Shown here piece by piece: positions 8,275 through 18,012 of a stretch of DNA of 56,674 bases. Position numbers and translations under genes: made by a program. Position 1 is the first letter of the stretch, and each line of letters starts with the position of its first letter. The stretch covers positions 1-56,674 of the forward strand of contig NZ_JAFBEH010000010.1 of assembly GCF_016908645.1 (NCBI RefSeq), read 5' to 3'. The stretch is from Streptococcus loxodontisalivarius (GTDB lineage Bacteria; Bacillota; Bacilli; Lactobacillales; Streptococcaceae). A model generated the notes under the pieces. That model did not search any database, was not told the origin of the DNA, and was given only the letters and a program-made list of their open reading frames with translations.

Positions 8275-9238
8275 GATTTATGAAGTCAAATCGGAAGAAA
8301 ACTGGTTTATCGGTAAGTGGGAAGGCTTTAACTACCTGACTTGTTTTGGTGATGATAGTACCTATGAGCAGAGTCAGGATGTCTTTCACAGTATCTTAAA
8401 GAGCCTTGATGTGACTGGGCTTCAGGTTCATGTGGTCAGCATGTCTTCTGACCTTCAGCTGGTGACCTTCCTTGTTGATACTATCAATCAAGAGAAAAAT
8501 CGTCAGATTGAAGTGACTCAGCATCAAGGGGCTATCTTGTTGACAGAGACTGGTAATTTGCTTGCTGTTCACCTGCCAAAAGGCGGTGTCTCTAGTCAGG
8601 ACTTTTTCGGAAGCAATAGCGGAGTAGGTTTTGGAGATAGTATTCTTATCGCCACTCGTAATGAAGGCAAGACCAAAGAATTCCGTAAGATGTTTGACAA
8701 GTTAGGCATCAAGGTAGAAAATCTCAATGATTATCCTGACTTGCCAGAGGTTGCTGAGACAGGTATGACCTTTGAAGAAAATGCCCGTCTTAAAGCTGAA
8801 ACTATTTCAGAATTGACTGGTAAAATGGTTCTATCAGATGATTCTGGGCTTAAGGTTGATGTACTTGGTGGACTTCCAGGAGTCTGGTCAGCTCGTTTTT
8901 CAGGGCCTGATGCGACTGATGAGATGAATAATGCTAAGCTCCTTCACGAGTTGGCTATGGTTTTTGATAAGGAAAACCGCTCTGCCCAATTTCACACGAC
9001 CTTGGTCGTGGCAGCCCCAGGCAAGGATAGCTTGGTGGTTGAAGCAGACTGGGATGGCTATATCGGTACTGAGCTTAAAGGGGAAAATGGCTTTGGCTAT
9101 GACCCACTCTTTATCGTAGGAGAAGGAAGTAAGACAGCAGCAGAGCTTTCTGCCGATGAGAAAAATGAGATTTCCCACCGAGGACTTGCGCTTAAGAAAT
9201 TGATGGAGGTATTTCCAGCATGGCAAACTACACACTAA
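8267..9238 (+). CDS. rdgB: dITP/XTP pyrophosphatase with streptococcal N-terminal extension
   Basis: Hydrolyses non-canonical purine triphosphates (dITP, XTP) to monophosphates, preventing misincorporation. The catalytic Ham1/RdgB core begins near residue 125: [15 protein letters not shown] (Asn132, Lys135), then [29 protein letters not shown] and NGFGYDPLF. The first 124 residues form a separate domain of unknown function found in streptococcal orthologues, making the protein 323 aa against the usual 190-200. ATG 8267 (MSKIYEVK) is preferred over GTG 8255 or ATG 8264. It overlaps both racE and yfcE. Confidence 0.92.
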   Translation: MSKIYEVKSEENWFIGKWEGFNYLTCFGDDSTYEQSQDVFHSILKSLDVTGLQVHVVSMSSDLQLVTFLVDTINQEKNRQIEVTQHQGAILLTETGNLLAVHLPKGGVSSQDFFGSNSGVGFGDSILIATRNEGKTKEFRKMFDKLGIKVENLNDYPDLPEVAETGMTFEENARLKAETISELTGKMVLSDDSGLKVDVLGGLPGVWSARFSGPDATDEMNNAKLLHELAMVFDKENRSAQFHTTLVVAAPGKDSLVVEADWDGYIGTELKGENGFGYDPLFIVGEGSKTAAELSADEKNEISHRGLALKKLMEVFPAWQTTH

Positions 9239-9741
9239 TCGTTATGAGTGATTCTCACGGAGATCGTGAGATTGTTGCTGATATCAAAGAGCACTATTTG
9301 GGCAAGGTTGACGCTATCTTCCACAATGGCGATTCAGAATTGCCAAGCTCAGATCCTGTTTGGGAGGGAATCAGGGTGGTTGCAGGAAACTGTGACTTTG
9401 ATTCTGGCTATCCAGATAGCTTGATTACCAAATTCCCAGGATTGACAGTAGCGCAAACTCACGGACACTTGTACGGCATCAATTTTATGTGGGATAAGCT
9501 TGATCTCTTTGCTCAAGAAGCTGACGCAGATATCTGCCTTTACGGTCACCTCCACCGTGCGGCTGCTTGGAAAAATGGTAAGACTCTCTTTGTCAATCCA
9601 GGTTCAGTCTTACAACCCCGTGGGGAAATTACTGAGAAACTCTATGCCAAGCTCGATGTGACTGATGATAAGATTGCTGTTAGTTTTTATAATCGCAATC
9701 ACCAACTTTACCCAGCCCTAAGTCAGGAATTTTCAAGATGA
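9220..9741 (+). CDS. YfcE/MJ0936-family metallophosphoesterase
   Basis: Manganese-type phosphodiesterase; the physiological substrate is unknown. The 173-aa product carries the metal motifs MSDSHGD (Asp11, His13), [21 protein letters not shown] and YGHLHRA in order. GGAGGT at 9205-9210 lies inside the rdgB end and gives 9-nt spacing. Overlaps rdgB by 19 nt and the next gene by 4 nt (ATGA). Confidence 0.92.
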   Translation: MANYTLIVMSDSHGDREIVADIKEHYLGKVDAIFHNGDSELPSSDPVWEGIRVVAGNCDFDSGYPDSLITKFPGLTVAQTHGHLYGINFMWDKLDLFAQEADADICLYGHLHRAAAWKNGKTLFVNPGSVLQPRGEITEKLYAKLDVTDDKIAVSFYNRNHQLYPALSQEFSR

Positions 9742-10220
9742 TTGCAAGAGAATTTGAGCAGTTCTTACTCAAGCACATGGAACACTACTTGATAGCAGCC
9801 AGTGATTTGGCGATTATCATTGATAGTCACAATACAGACCATGCTAGTCTTTTGTTGGCTAGCGACGGCTATTCGCGTGTGCCTGTTATTACCAAGGACA
9901 AGATTTATGTCGGAACCATTGCTATCTCTGACATTATGGCCTACAAGGCTAAGAATCAGCTTACTGACTGGGAAATGAGCCAGCTACCCATTTCTAAAAT
10001 GGTCAACCATAAGATTGAGACTGTGGCAGATGGGGCAGAGCTGACTGAGGTCATGCATAAGCTAGTAGATAATCCTTTTCTACCAGTTCTTGGTCAAGAC
10101 AAGCAGTTTTTAGGCATTATCACACGCAAGTCTATTTTAAAGGCTGTTAACAGCTTATTACACGATTTTACGGAGACCTATGACATCATCGAAAAAGGAC
10201 AAACTGAGTCCGCAGATTGA
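9738..10220 (+). CDS. cbpB: CBS-domain protein, CbpB/DarB (YkuL) type
   Basis: 160-aa stand-alone CBS-pair protein. Relatives in Bacillus (DarB) and Listeria (CbpB) bind c-di-AMP and, when unbound, stimulate the (p)ppGpp synthetase Rel. Residues 10-70 and 85-145 form the two CBS repeats (SRVPVITKDKIYVGTIAISDIM and FLPVLGQDKQFLGIITRKSIL). Translationally coupled to yfcE; overlaps the XerD-like gene by 41 nt. The function is inferred from family and position. Confidence 0.8.
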   Translation: MIAREFEQFLLKHMEHYLIAASDLAIIIDSHNTDHASLLLASDGYSRVPVITKDKIYVGTIAISDIMAYKAKNQLTDWEMSQLPISKMVNHKIETVADGAELTEVMHKLVDNPFLPVLGQDKQFLGIITRKSILKAVNSLLHDFTETYDIIEKGQTESAD

Positions 10221-10941
10221 GGCCTTTTTAGCCAGTAAGGAGCTCAGCCATAATTCTGAAAAATCCTATGGTTATGATTTGCAGCAATTTTTGGACCAGG
10301 TGCAAGGAGAGATTACTCAGACACGCTTGCAACTCTATCAGGAATTTCTCAAAAGCCTTAAACCTAGTGCCAGTAAACGTAAATTGTCGGCAGTCAATCA
10401 ATTTTTGCTCTATCTTTATCAGTCAGGTAGTTTAGATAGCTTTCACCGACTCTTTTTAGATATTAAACTAGATAAGCTAGAGAAAAACTATGATTTGTTG
10501 GATTTGACAAGTCTCTATGAGGAGACTGAGCAAAAAGAGGGGCAGTTGATTGCTCTTCTGATTTTAGAGCTAGGTTTGACGCCAAGTGAAATCGCTCAGC
10601 TACAAAGTCAGGATATCAATCTGGATTTCAAGGTAGTGACCTGTCAGACCAAAAAGAGCAGGCGTGTCCTTTCAATTTCAGATAGTCTCCTGCCTTATTT
10701 TGACCTAGCATTTGGAGAGACTTTCCTCTTTCAAAATGGTCAAGAGACCTATTCAAGACAGTGGTACTTTAGACGCTTGTCAGCCTTTTTAGCTGAAAAA
10801 AATCTGTCAGATCTAACTGCTCAAAAACTGCGCGAGCAATTTATCATCAGGAAAGTCGCTGAAGGGATGACTATTTTTGAGTTAGCAAAGGCTTTGGGAT
10901 TAAAAACCAGTTTGAGCTTAGAAAATTATTTTAAAAACTAA
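10180..10941 (+). CDS. XerD-like protein (degenerate tyrosine recombinase)
   Basis: 253-aa streptococcal XerD-like protein located before scpA. An N-terminal core-binding (SAM-like) domain (10-90) and a C-terminal recombinase-like domain are recognisable. Several catalytic positions differ from active Xer enzymes: the GLR Arg is Thr134 (LGLTPSEI), the H-x-L-R-H motif reads Q-K-L-R-E (only Arg218 kept), and the LGH His is Leu241. Tyr250 in LENYF is kept. Streptococci resolve dimers with XerS, so this protein is probably not an active recombinase. The start at 10180 has CGGAGA 8 nt upstream. Confidence 0.85.
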   Translation: MTSSKKDKLSPQIEAFLASKELSHNSEKSYGYDLQQFLDQVQGEITQTRLQLYQEFLKSLKPSASKRKLSAVNQFLLYLYQSGSLDSFHRLFLDIKLDKLEKNYDLLDLTSLYEETEQKEGQLIALLILELGLTPSEIAQLQSQDINLDFKVVTCQTKKSRRVLSISDSLLPYFDLAFGETFLFQNGQETYSRQWYFRRLSAFLAEKNLSDLTAQKLREQFIIRKVAEGMTIFELAKALGLKTSLSLENYFKN

Positions 10942-11648
10942 TGGATATAAAATTTAAAGATTTTGAAGGACCGCTGGATCTCTTGCTGCACTTGGTGTCC
11001 AAGTATGAGGTGGATATCTATGATGTTCCTTTGGTAGAGGTCATCGAGCAGTATTTGGCCTATATTGCCACCTTGCAGGCTATGAAGCTTGAAATTGCAG
11101 GGGAATACATGGTCATGGCCAGTCAGCTTATGCTTATTAAGAGTCGTAAACTCTTACCCAAGATGGTTGAAGAAATCTCCTATGAAGATGATTTGGAAGC
11201 TGATCTTTTGAGTCAGATTGAGGAATACAAACGCTTCAAGGCATTGGGACAAGAATTAGCTGCCCAGCATGATCAGAGAGCCAAGTTCTATTCAAAACCA
11301 AAGACCGAATTGATTTCGGATGAGATGGAACTTAAGTACGACAAGACTGTCGTTGATCTCTTTTTGGCCTTTTCAAAGGTCATGGCAGACAAGCAGGATA
11401 GTTTCAATGACAGTCATACAACTGTTGCGGCAGACCAGTATCGTATTGAGGACATGATGGCTTATGTTGAAGAACGCTTTAGTCAGAAAAAACGTCTGAC
11501 CCTGTCAGAGCTCTTTGAAGCCAGTCAAAATACGGCTGAGATGCTGACAATCTTTCTTGCCAGTCTGGAATTGATTAAGAGACAGTATCTGACTGTTCAT
11601 CAGGAAGAAAACTTTGGAGAAATTACGCTTATGAAGGAGGTTGCATGA
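10941..11648 (+). CDS. scpA: segregation and condensation protein A
   Basis: Kleisin subunit that bridges the SMC dimer and binds ScpB, compacting and segregating the chromosome. The 235-aa product begins [19 protein letters not shown], the N-terminal helical SMC-neck-binding signature. A middle acidic region follows, then a C-terminal winged helix ([12 protein letters not shown]...[14 protein letters not shown]). Its ATG overlaps the XerD-like stop by one base. SMC is not in the window. Confidence 0.96.
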   Translation: MDIKFKDFEGPLDLLLHLVSKYEVDIYDVPLVEVIEQYLAYIATLQAMKLEIAGEYMVMASQLMLIKSRKLLPKMVEEISYEDDLEADLLSQIEEYKRFKALGQELAAQHDQRAKFYSKPKTELISDEMELKYDKTVVDLFLAFSKVMADKQDSFNDSHTTVAADQYRIEDMMAYVEERFSQKKRLTLSELFEASQNTAEMLTIFLASLELIKRQYLTVHQEENFGEITLMKEVA

Positions 11649-12205
11649 CAACCCTAGCCAAATTAGAAGCTCTGCTATTTCTAGCAGGAGAAGATGGGCT
11701 GACGCTAAGACAGTTGGCGGAGCTCCTAGAGTTGCCACCAACAGGTATTCAGCAGTCCTTGGAAAAACTAGCCAACAAATATGAAGAGGATGCGTCATCA
11801 GCCTTAGCCCTCTTGCAGTCCTCAAACAGCTACAAGTTGGTGACCAAGGAAGCCTTTGCAGAGCTCTTGAAAAACTACGCTAAGACACCTGTCAACCAGA
11901 GTCTATCACGTGCCAGTCTTGAGGTTCTGTCTATCATCGCCTACAAGCAGCCCATTACCCGTCTTGAAGTGGATACCATTCGTGGTGTCAATTCCAGCGG
12001 AGCTATTGCCAAGCTTCAGGCGTTGGGACTTGTGACTGAGGCTGGAAAGCTGGAGACTATTGGGCGACCAAATCTCTATGCGACGACTGACTTTTTCTTG
12101 GATTATCTGGGGATTAATGACCTAGCGGAGCTGATTGACGTGTCTAGCATCACCGTCAAGGAGGAGGAAATTTCTCTTTTTGACGAGACAGATACGAACG
12201 ATTAG
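11645..12205 (+). CDS. scpB: segregation and condensation protein B
   Basis: Winged-helix partner of ScpA in the SMC condensin. 186 aa, full length, with tandem winged helices; the typical block [19 protein letters not shown] lies around residues 98-116, followed by [20 protein letters not shown] overlaps the scpA stop by 4 nt, and GGAGG of the scpA end serves as ribosome-binding site. Confidence 0.96.
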   Translation: MTTLAKLEALLFLAGEDGLTLRQLAELLELPPTGIQQSLEKLANKYEEDASSALALLQSSNSYKLVTKEAFAELLKNYAKTPVNQSLSRASLEVLSIIAYKQPITRLEVDTIRGVNSSGAIAKLQALGLVTEAGKLETIGRPNLYATTDFFLDYLGINDLAELIDVSSITVKEEEISLFDETDTND

Positions 12206-12316
12206 TTGAAAAATTGCAGAGCTAACTGGTCAAATCCTTATTTTATGGTAGAATAGTAGAAAGTCTAAGGCTGTCTCCAAAGAGATCTAGCCCAATCACA
12301 ATCGTAAGGAAATATC

Positions 12317-13045
12317 ATGAGAATCAATAAGTATATTGCACATGCTGGGATTGCCAGCCGCCGAAAAGCTGAAGAACTGATTAAGCAGGGCTTGGTAACG
12401 ATCAATGGTCAAGTTGTTAGGGAACTTGCTACAACGGTTAAGTCAGGTGACAAGGTTGAGGTTGAAGGTAGCCCAATCTATAACGAGGAGAAAGTCTACT
12501 ATCTTCTCAATAAGCCAAAAGGTGTTATTTCAAGTGTCTCTGATGACAAGGGACGTAAAACGGTCGTTGACCTCTTGCCAGAAGTTAAAGAGCGTATCTA
12601 TCCTGTTGGTCGTTTGGACTGGGATACATCTGGTCTTATCATTTTGACAAATGATGGTGATTTTACTGACAAGATGATTCACCCACGTAATGAGATTGAT
12701 AAGGTTTACTTGGCACGTGTTAAAGGCATTGCGACTAAGGAAAATCTTCGTCCATTGACAAGAGGTGTTGTTATCGATGGTAAAAAGACCAAGCCAGCTC
12801 GTTACAATATTATCAAGGTAGAAGCTGATAAAAACCGTTCTGTTGTCGAATTGACTATCCACGAAGGGCGTAACCACCAGGTTAAGAAAATGTTTGAATC
12901 AGTAGGTCTCCTCGTTGATAAATTGTCACGTACACGCTTTGGTACTTTGGACCTAACAGGTCTTCGTCCAGGTGAAGCGAGACGCCTCAACAAGAAAGAA
13001 ATCAGTCAGTTGCACAATGCAGCTATCAACAAGGTCAACCGATGA
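12317..13045 (+). CDS. rluB: 23S rRNA pseudouridine synthase, RluB family
   Basis: Isomerises a uridine of 23S rRNA (E. coli RluB acts at 2605) to pseudouridine. 242 aa: S4 RNA-binding domain (1-60, [22 protein letters not shown]), then the RsuA-type catalytic domain with [10 protein letters not shown] (catalytic Asp101) and [14 protein letters not shown] 111-bp gap from scpB holds a -10 like TGGTAGAAT and a small GGCT...AGCC hairpin at about 12269-12294, so it may have its own promoter. Overlaps yidD by 4 nt. Confidence 0.93.
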   Translation: MRINKYIAHAGIASRRKAEELIKQGLVTINGQVVRELATTVKSGDKVEVEGSPIYNEEKVYYLLNKPKGVISSVSDDKGRKTVVDLLPEVKERIYPVGRLDWDTSGLIILTNDGDFTDKMIHPRNEIDKVYLARVKGIATKENLRPLTRGVVIDGKKTKPARYNIIKVEADKNRSVVELTIHEGRNHQVKKMFESVGLLVDKLSRTRFGTLDLTGLRPGEARRLNKKEISQLHNAAINKVNR

Positions 13046-13278
13046 AATGGTTACTGATTAAGTTAGTTAGAGCATATCAAAAGGGGATTTCTCCCCTTTT
13101 TCCGCCTTCTTGTCGATTTGAACCAACCTGTTCAAACTATATGATTGTAGCCATACAAAAACATGGCCTCAAAGGAGTCTTGATGGGAATAGCACGTATC
13201 CTACGCTGTCATCCACTCTCAAAAGTCGGTAAAGACCCCGTCCCAGACCATTTCTCATTAAGACGAAACAAAAAGTAA
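13042..13278 (+). CDS. yidD: membrane protein insertion efficiency factor YidD
   Basis: 78-aa amphipathic membrane-associated protein thought to help YidC-dependent insertion. Contains the family block [20 protein letters not shown] with the conserved cysteines, and [11 protein letters not shown]. In many bacteria it sits beside yidC; here it follows rluB, with yidC2 12 kb away. Ends before a bidirectional terminator. Confidence 0.95.
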   Translation: MKWLLIKLVRAYQKGISPLFPPSCRFEPTCSNYMIVAIQKHGLKGVLMGIARILRCHPLSKVGKDPVPDHFSLRRNKK

Positions 13279-13306
13279 TCTGCCAATTTAGCAGATTACT
13301 TTTTTA
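13271..13306. terminator. bidirectional terminator between yidD and trkH
   Basis: AAAAGTAATCTGC/GCAGATTACTTTT stem, 7-nt loop, T-run on the plus strand and A-run upstream serving the minus strand. The trkH stop overlaps it. Confidence 0.9.
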
Positions 13307-14746
13307 TTGTTTAGATGACCAGGTTTTTGGAAGGAAGAGTAGGAGGACAGGATAGATTTCTAGTCGCCCTGCAATCATAGCGAAGCTCATAGCCAGTTTG
13401 GCAAAGGGGCCAAAGATAGCAAATGTCTCGCTGGTTCCAAGAATTGGTCCGATATTATTGAAAGTTGAGGCAGCTGCACTGACAACAATCAAGAAGTTTT
13501 CATTATCCCAACTGAGGATAAGAATCAGTCCTAGGAACATCATGGTATAAATTGCCAGATATTTAAGGACGTTGTGTTGCGTTTGTTTATCCAAAACCTC
13601 ACCATTGATGTGTAGCGAAAGCACACGATTTGGATAGAGGGTTGAGAGAAATTGATTTTTGGCAATCTTTGTCAGAATCAAGCCACGAATAACCTTAAGT
13701 CCCCCAGCAGTTGACCCAGCTGATCCCCCGATAATCATAAGGAAAACCAGAAGCACCTGCGTAAAGAGTGGCCAAACGGTCGTGTCTGTAATTCCAAAAC
13801 CAGTCGTAGTAATAACCGTTGACACTTCAAAGAAGGCATATTCAAAACTCTTGCTGACATCATTATAGAGGTGCATGATGTTGAGCGTAATCATAATGGT
13901 TGTCAGAGCGACAATACCAAAATAAGTTCTCAATTCCTGATCCTTGAAGAAGGCTTTGACCTTACCAAGCAAAATCAAGAAATAAAGGTTGAAATTGACC
14001 CCAAAGAGCAAGGTTGCAATAGATACCACATAAGCAATCAGGCTGCTGTGATAATGGGCAATCGAGTCATTATAGACTGCAAATCCCCCTGTACCAGCAC
14101 TCCCCATAGAAATGACAAGACTATCAAAGAGTGGCATGCCACAGATGACCAAGATAATGACCAGAAGGACAAACATCATCAAATAGATAATATAGAGAAT
14201 CTGAGCGGTATTTTTTAGCTTAGAAACGACCTTACCAAAGACAGGACCGGGAACTTCAGCTCGCATGAGCTCATGATTGCTGTTTTTACTATTGCTCATA
14301 ATAGCTAGCGCAAAAACCAGCACCCCCATCCCCCCAATCAAGTGGGCGAAGCTTCGCCAAAAAAGGAGAGAGTGAGAAAGGACACCAACATCAGGCAAAA
14401 TCGTCGCACCAGTTGTGGTGAAACCAGAGCTCATCTCAAAGAAACTATCGATGACGCTAGGAATCTGTCCAGCAAAGACGAAGGGAAGACCGCCAAAGAA
14501 AGACCAGAGTACCCAACAGAGGGCAACCGTCATCATACCTTCTTTGGTATAGATGTGTTGATTTTTAGGTTTGAAGAGCACCCCTAAACCACCGATAGCA
14601 CAGAGGAGCAAGATAGTCCCCAAAATACTCCAGATCACCTTGGCAGGCTCTTGGTAGATAAAGGCTACAATCAGTGGAACAAGGAGAAGGCAAGCTTCGA
14701 TAAGCAGCAGCTTAGAAACCTGGTAACGTACCATACTTCTATTCAT
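13304..14746 (-). CDS. trkH: Trk/Ktr-type potassium uptake channel subunit
   Basis: Pore-forming subunit of a K+ uptake system, gated by the cytosolic TrkA protein encoded just upstream. The 480-aa product has repeated transmembrane-pore-transmembrane units; filter-like segments include SSGFTTTGATIL, GSAGTGGFAVYN, VITTTGFGIT and FNNIGPILG. GGSAGSTAGGLKVIRGLIL is typical of TrkH. Full length. Starts 6 bp after the trkA stop, so the two are co-transcribed. Confidence 0.93.
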   Translation of the reverse strand: MNRSMVRYQVSKLLLIEACLLLVPLIVAFIYQEPAKVIWSILGTILLLCAIGGLGVLFKPKNQHIYTKEGMMTVALCWVLWSFFGGLPFVFAGQIPSVIDSFFEMSSGFTTTGATILPDVGVLSHSLLFWRSFAHLIGGMGVLVFALAIMSNSKNSNHELMRAEVPGPVFGKVVSKLKNTAQILYIIYLMMFVLLVIILVICGMPLFDSLVISMGSAGTGGFAVYNDSIAHYHSSLIAYVVSIATLLFGVNFNLYFLILLGKVKAFFKDQELRTYFGIVALTTIMITLNIMHLYNDVSKSFEYAFFEVSTVITTTGFGITDTTVWPLFTQVLLVFLMIIGGSAGSTAGGLKVIRGLILTKIAKNQFLSTLYPNRVLSLHINGEVLDKQTQHNVLKYLAIYTMMFLGLILILSWDNENFLIVVSAAASTFNNIGPILGTSETFAIFGPFAKLAMSFAMIAGRLEIYPVLLLFLPKTWSSKQ

Positions 14747-14752
14747 AAGACC

Positions 14753-16102
14753 TTACCTCTTCAACAAATCATAGATGTGAGTGACATTTTGACGAAGGCT
14801 GATAACGATAATCTTATCGCTCACTTCAAAGGTATCCTCACCTGTTGGGAAGATCGTTTTCCCATTTCGAATGATGGCGGCGATCAAAACATCAGGCTTG
14901 AGTTTGATGTCATGAACCTTTTTACCAGCCATCTTGTTTTGATCACGGATAAGGAATTGAAGAGTCTCCACACGACCGTTGGCAACGTGGTGCATAGCTT
15001 CCAAGTTAGAATGCTGAGCATTCACACGCCCACGAACGAAGTGCATGATAGAGTCAACTGCAATACGTTTAGGTGTAACGATACTTGAAAATTCCTTGCT
15101 GTCGATGATTTCGAGCAGACTAGTACGGTTGACCTTGGTGATATTCTTTTGAACACCGATTTTTTCCAAGAACATTGAGGCAACAATATTTTCCTCATCG
15201 ACACCTGTTAGTGTCGCAACGGCATCGTAGTTCTGAGCACCTTCTTCAAGCAGAATATCCTTTGCTGTACCATCACCGAGAATAATTTGGCGACTTGGGA
15301 ATTCCTGACTGAAGAATTCAGCACGTTTTTGATTGACCTCAATAACTTTGACGTTAATCTTGGTATTTTTTAGTGTGTTGAGCAAGTAGTAGGCGATTTT
15401 ACCAGCACCGATGACCATCATGTTTTTGACAGTTTTGCTCTTGACATAGTTGTGGAAAAGAATCATTTCCACACGATTTCCGGTAACAAAGATACGGTCA
15501 CCAGGCTCGATTGAAGCATCGCCGTCTGGAATAATGACCTTACCTTGGCGTTCAATGGCACAGACCACAATATTACCAAATTTATTACGGAAGTCTTTAA
15601 GATTGAGGTGACAAAGACGATTGTCTTCAGAAATCTTGAATTCCATAAGCATGACACGACCGTTGGCAAAGTGCTCAACAGACTGGGCATTTGGAAATTC
15701 GACCATATTGGCAATATAGCGGGCAGTCAAGAGTTCAGGATTGACCACAAGAGACATTCCAAGGAAGTTTTTATCTCTAAAGTAAGGATTTGAATACTCA
15801 GGATTGCGGACACGGACAACGGTGTCTTTTGCCCCCATACGTTTAGCAAGCACAGCAGCTACCATGTTGAGCTCGTCCTTATCAGTCATAGCGATAAAGA
15901 TATCACACTCAGCGATATCTGCCTGCTCTAAAATTTTATAATTGGCACCATTGCCGACAATACCCATGATATCGTACTTTTTAGTTAGGTGCTTTAGAAC
16001 AGATTCTTTTTCTTCAATTACGACAACGTCGTGTTTTTCTTCAACCAGAGAACGACAGAGGGCAGTACCGACCTTACCTCCGCCGACGACAATAATTCTC
16101 AT
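14753..16102 (-). CDS. trkA: Trk system potassium uptake regulatory protein TrkA
   Basis: Peripheral NAD(H)/ATP-binding gate of TrkH. 449 aa with two tandem RCK units: the first Rossmann motif GGGKVGTALC at residues 7-16, the second IGAGKIAYYLLN near 231, each followed by a TrkA-C domain. Good ribosome-binding site (AGGAGG) before the ATG at 16102. First gene of a two-gene minus-strand operon. Confidence 0.93.
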   Translation of the reverse strand: MRIIVVGGGKVGTALCRSLVEEKHDVVVIEEKESVLKHLTKKYDIMGIVGNGANYKILEQADIAECDIFIAMTDKDELNMVAAVLAKRMGAKDTVVRVRNPEYSNPYFRDKNFLGMSLVVNPELLTARYIANMVEFPNAQSVEHFANGRVMLMEFKISEDNRLCHLNLKDFRNKFGNIVVCAIERQGKVIIPDGDASIEPGDRIFVTGNRVEMILFHNYVKSKTVKNMMVIGAGKIAYYLLNTLKNTKINVKVIEVNQKRAEFFSQEFPSRQIILGDGTAKDILLEEGAQNYDAVATLTGVDEENIVASMFLEKIGVQKNITKVNRTSLLEIIDSKEFSSIVTPKRIAVDSIMHFVRGRVNAQHSNLEAMHHVANGRVETLQFLIRDQNKMAGKKVHDIKLKPDVLIAAIIRNGKTIFPTGEDTFEVSDKIIVISLRQNVTHIYDLLKR

Positions 16103-16256
16103 GATTTTCCTCCTACATAGATACGTTCTATCATACTCCTTTTTCCCTAAAATTGCACTCTTTTTCTAAAAAAATCAACTGCTTTTTCGGAAGAATTGCA
16201 GTGCTATAAGCGATTAGGTAAACATCACAAATTTATTAAAATTCAGACTATTTCTC

Positions 16257-16285
16257 TTGACATTTGATGTCAGAATGGTTATACT
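16257..16285 (+). promoter_or_regulatory. near-consensus promoter of a candidate sRNA
   Basis: TTGACA (16257-16262), 17-bp spacer, TATACT (16280-16285). The closest match to the sigma-70/SigA consensus noticed in the window, yet no coding gene begins after it. Confidence 0.8.
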
Positions 16286-16291
16286 ACTAAT

Positions 16292-16395
16292 TAAGAATTC
16301 GTTGGTTTAAATCAAACCTGTTATGATTTAAGTTAATGAATCGCCATCCAACCATGCTGTCTGCTGAGCTTGACTCCGGGCGGCATGGTTTTTTT
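16292..16395 (+). ncRNA. candidate ~105-nt small RNA between trkA and trmL
   Basis: Starts about 7 nt after the -10 and ends at a strong terminator: a 14-bp stem 16350-16363/16377-16390 (three G-U pairs), 13-nt loop, seven T. A 5' hairpin GGTTT-AAATC-AAACC lies at 16304-16318. The middle (16319-16349) is unpaired and could be a seed. trmL has its own TATAAT after the terminator, so this unit is independent of it. No CiaR repeat (TTTAAG-N5-TTTAAG) was found, arguing against a csRNA. The rest of the 16103-16463 gap holds only the trkA leader and AT-rich sequence. Confidence 0.7.
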
Positions 16396-16410
16396 AGTTT
16401 TAAGAAGATA

Positions 16411-16419
16411 TGCTATAAT
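16411..16419 (+). promoter_or_regulatory. extended -10 promoter of trmL
   Basis: TGCTATAAT ending at 16419, giving a leader of about 38 nt. Confidence 0.6.
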
Positions 16420-16463
16420 AAAGCAAGATTATCTGATAAGAATTCTTTAGAAAGTGTAAGATC

Positions 16464-16970
16464 ATGGCAAAAAATCATATCGTTCTCTACCAACCTCAAA
16501 TTCCTCAGAATACTGGAAATATTGCTAGAACCTGTGCAGCAACCAATGCTCCGCTACATATTATCCGTCCTATGGGTTTTCCCATTGATGATAAGAAGAT
16601 GAAGCGTGCTGGCCTTGATTACTGGGACAAGCTTGACATCTATTTTTACGATTCACTGGAAGAGTTTTTAGACAGCTACCAAGGTAAGTTGCACCTGATT
16701 ACCAAATTTGCAGACCAGACATACTCTGATGCTGACTATACTGATGATGTGGACCATTATTTTATGTTTGGTCGTGAAGATACAGGACTTCCAGAGGATT
16801 TTATGCGAGAAAATCCTGAAAAAGCTCTGCGTATTCCTATGAATGATGAACATGTTCGCAGTCTCAATGTTTCAAATACGGTCTGTATGATTGTCTATGA
16901 AGCCTTGCGTCAGCAGAATTTCCAAGGTTTGGAACGCAGTCATACCTATGAAAAGGACAAGCTCAAATGA
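16464..16970 (+). CDS. trmL: tRNA (cytidine/uridine-34) 2'-O-methyltransferase TrmL
   Basis: SPOUT methyltransferase modifying the wobble base of tRNA-Leu (formerly CspR/YibK). 168 aa, full length. Motifs: [20 protein letters not shown] (motif 1), FGREDTGLP (motif 2) and [26 protein letters not shown] (motif 3, knot). Overlaps the following HD gene by 4 nt. Confidence 0.93.
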   Translation: MAKNHIVLYQPQIPQNTGNIARTCAATNAPLHIIRPMGFPIDDKKMKRAGLDYWDKLDIYFYDSLEEFLDSYQGKLHLITKFADQTYSDADYTDDVDHYFMFGREDTGLPEDFMRENPEKALRIPMNDEHVRSLNVSNTVCMIVYEALRQQNFQGLERSHTYEKDKLK

Positions 16971-17617
16971 TGACAGAAAATCAGCAGCTAGAGGCTATTG
17001 AACATCATGTTAAGAAAGCTCTGTTGTCAGAATCTTCTGGACATGACTGGTGGCATATCCACCGTGTTCGGAATGCAGCGCTCAAGATTGCAGCAGCAGA
17101 AGGTGCTAACAGCTTTATCTGTCAATCAGCAGCTCTTTTGCATGATATGATTGACGATAAACTCTTTGACAATCCCGAGGCAGAAAAAATCAAACTGCAA
17201 GCTTTTTTAGAGGAGATTGAAGTCTCTAAAGACGATAGCGACTGGATTTTGGCTATTATTGATAGCATCTCCTTTAAGGCAGGTCAGGGTGGTGTTCCAG
17301 AGACACTAGAAGGTCAGATTGTCCAAGATGCAGACCGTCTCGATGCTATTGGTGCTATTGGCATTGCTAGAACCATGGCTTATTCTGGTAATAAAGGACG
17401 ACTCATTCATGATCCAGAGATGCAGGCGCGTGATCATCTAACCTTGGAAGAATACCGTTCAGGTCAAGATACAGCCATCATGCACTTTTATGAAAAACTC
17501 TTGAAGTTAAAAGATCTGATGAATACAAGTTATGCTCAAAAGCTAGCTCAGGACAGGCATGACTACATGCTAGGCTTCCTTGAGCAATTTTACGCTGAAT
17601 GGGAAGGCGACAAATAA
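16967..17617 (+). CDS. HD-domain phosphohydrolase (YpgQ-like)
   Basis: 216-aa HD-superfamily protein; the Bacillus relative YpgQ is a metal-dependent pyrophosphohydrolase. Ligands seen: HDWWHIHRV (His32), ALLHD (His59, Asp60) and the later [17 protein letters not shown]. The end of the protein matches this family ([18 protein letters not shown]). ATG-ATG at the start, overlapping trmL; two start positions are possible 3 nt apart. Confidence 0.88.
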   Translation: MMTENQQLEAIEHHVKKALLSESSGHDWWHIHRVRNAALKIAAAEGANSFICQSAALLHDMIDDKLFDNPEAEKIKLQAFLEEIEVSKDDSDWILAIIDSISFKAGQGGVPETLEGQIVQDADRLDAIGAIGIARTMAYSGNKGRLIHDPEMQARDHLTLEEYRSGQDTAIMHFYEKLLKLKDLMNTSYAQKLAQDRHDYMLGFLEQFYAEWEGDK

Positions 17618-17673
17618 GCTAGGATAGGGAAGTCAAATGTGGAAAATGTTTGATTTTTCTATCCTGCTTTTTT
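17616..17673 (+). terminator. terminator after the HD gene
   Basis: AAGC/GCTT and AGGATAG/CTATCCT arms (17621-17627 and 17659-17665) with further inner pairing, then TTTTTT. Confidence 0.85.
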
Positions 17674-17756
17674 CTTGTGTCAAAAAATACAAATCCTTTT
17701 GCATAAAAGAATTCAAAAGTCTTGAAATCTCTTTCATTTTTTGTTATGCTAAGTTT

Positions 17757-17969
17757 GTCTTCAGGGCAGGGTGGGATTCCCGACCGGCGGTGACTCTTTC
17801 TGAGTTATTTTTCCTTACTCGTCGTTGTCTTGTCTCGATATACCTCAAGTATTATCATCGACGGCGACGCCTAGATTAAGAAAAAATAACTCTAGAAAGA
17901 GAAGTCCGCGAGCGAAAGCTGACCTAGTGAGATTCTAGGACCGACAGTAAAGTCTGGATGGAAGAAGAC
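17757..17969 (+). promoter_or_regulatory. FMN riboswitch aptamer (RFN element) with a large internal insertion
   Basis: Contains the conserved RFN blocks: AGGGCAGGGTG, ATTCCCGACCGGCGGT, TCCGCGAGCG, GACCGACAGTAAAGTCTGGATG. P1 is GTCTTC (17757-17762) with GAAGAC (17964-17969). Between GGCGGT and TCCGCGAGC, about 110 nt form an extended arm: CTCTTTCT/AGAAAGAG, GAGTTATTTTT/AAAAATAACTC, and an inner CGTCGTTGTC/GACGGCGACG stem. It precedes ribU, as expected. Confidence 0.95.
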
Positions 17970-18012
17970 CGGATTTTAAGTAGGCTTTTTTGTGCTACTT
18001 TTATTGACGGAA

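Noticed and set aside
16336..16602. 88-codon frame through the trkA-trmL gap
   Set aside because: It crosses the sRNA terminator and the trmL promoter, lacks an RBS and overlaps trmL out of frame.
17637..17879. 80-codon frame over the terminator and FMN riboswitch
   Set aside because: It is covered by well-recognised RNA structure and has no RBS.
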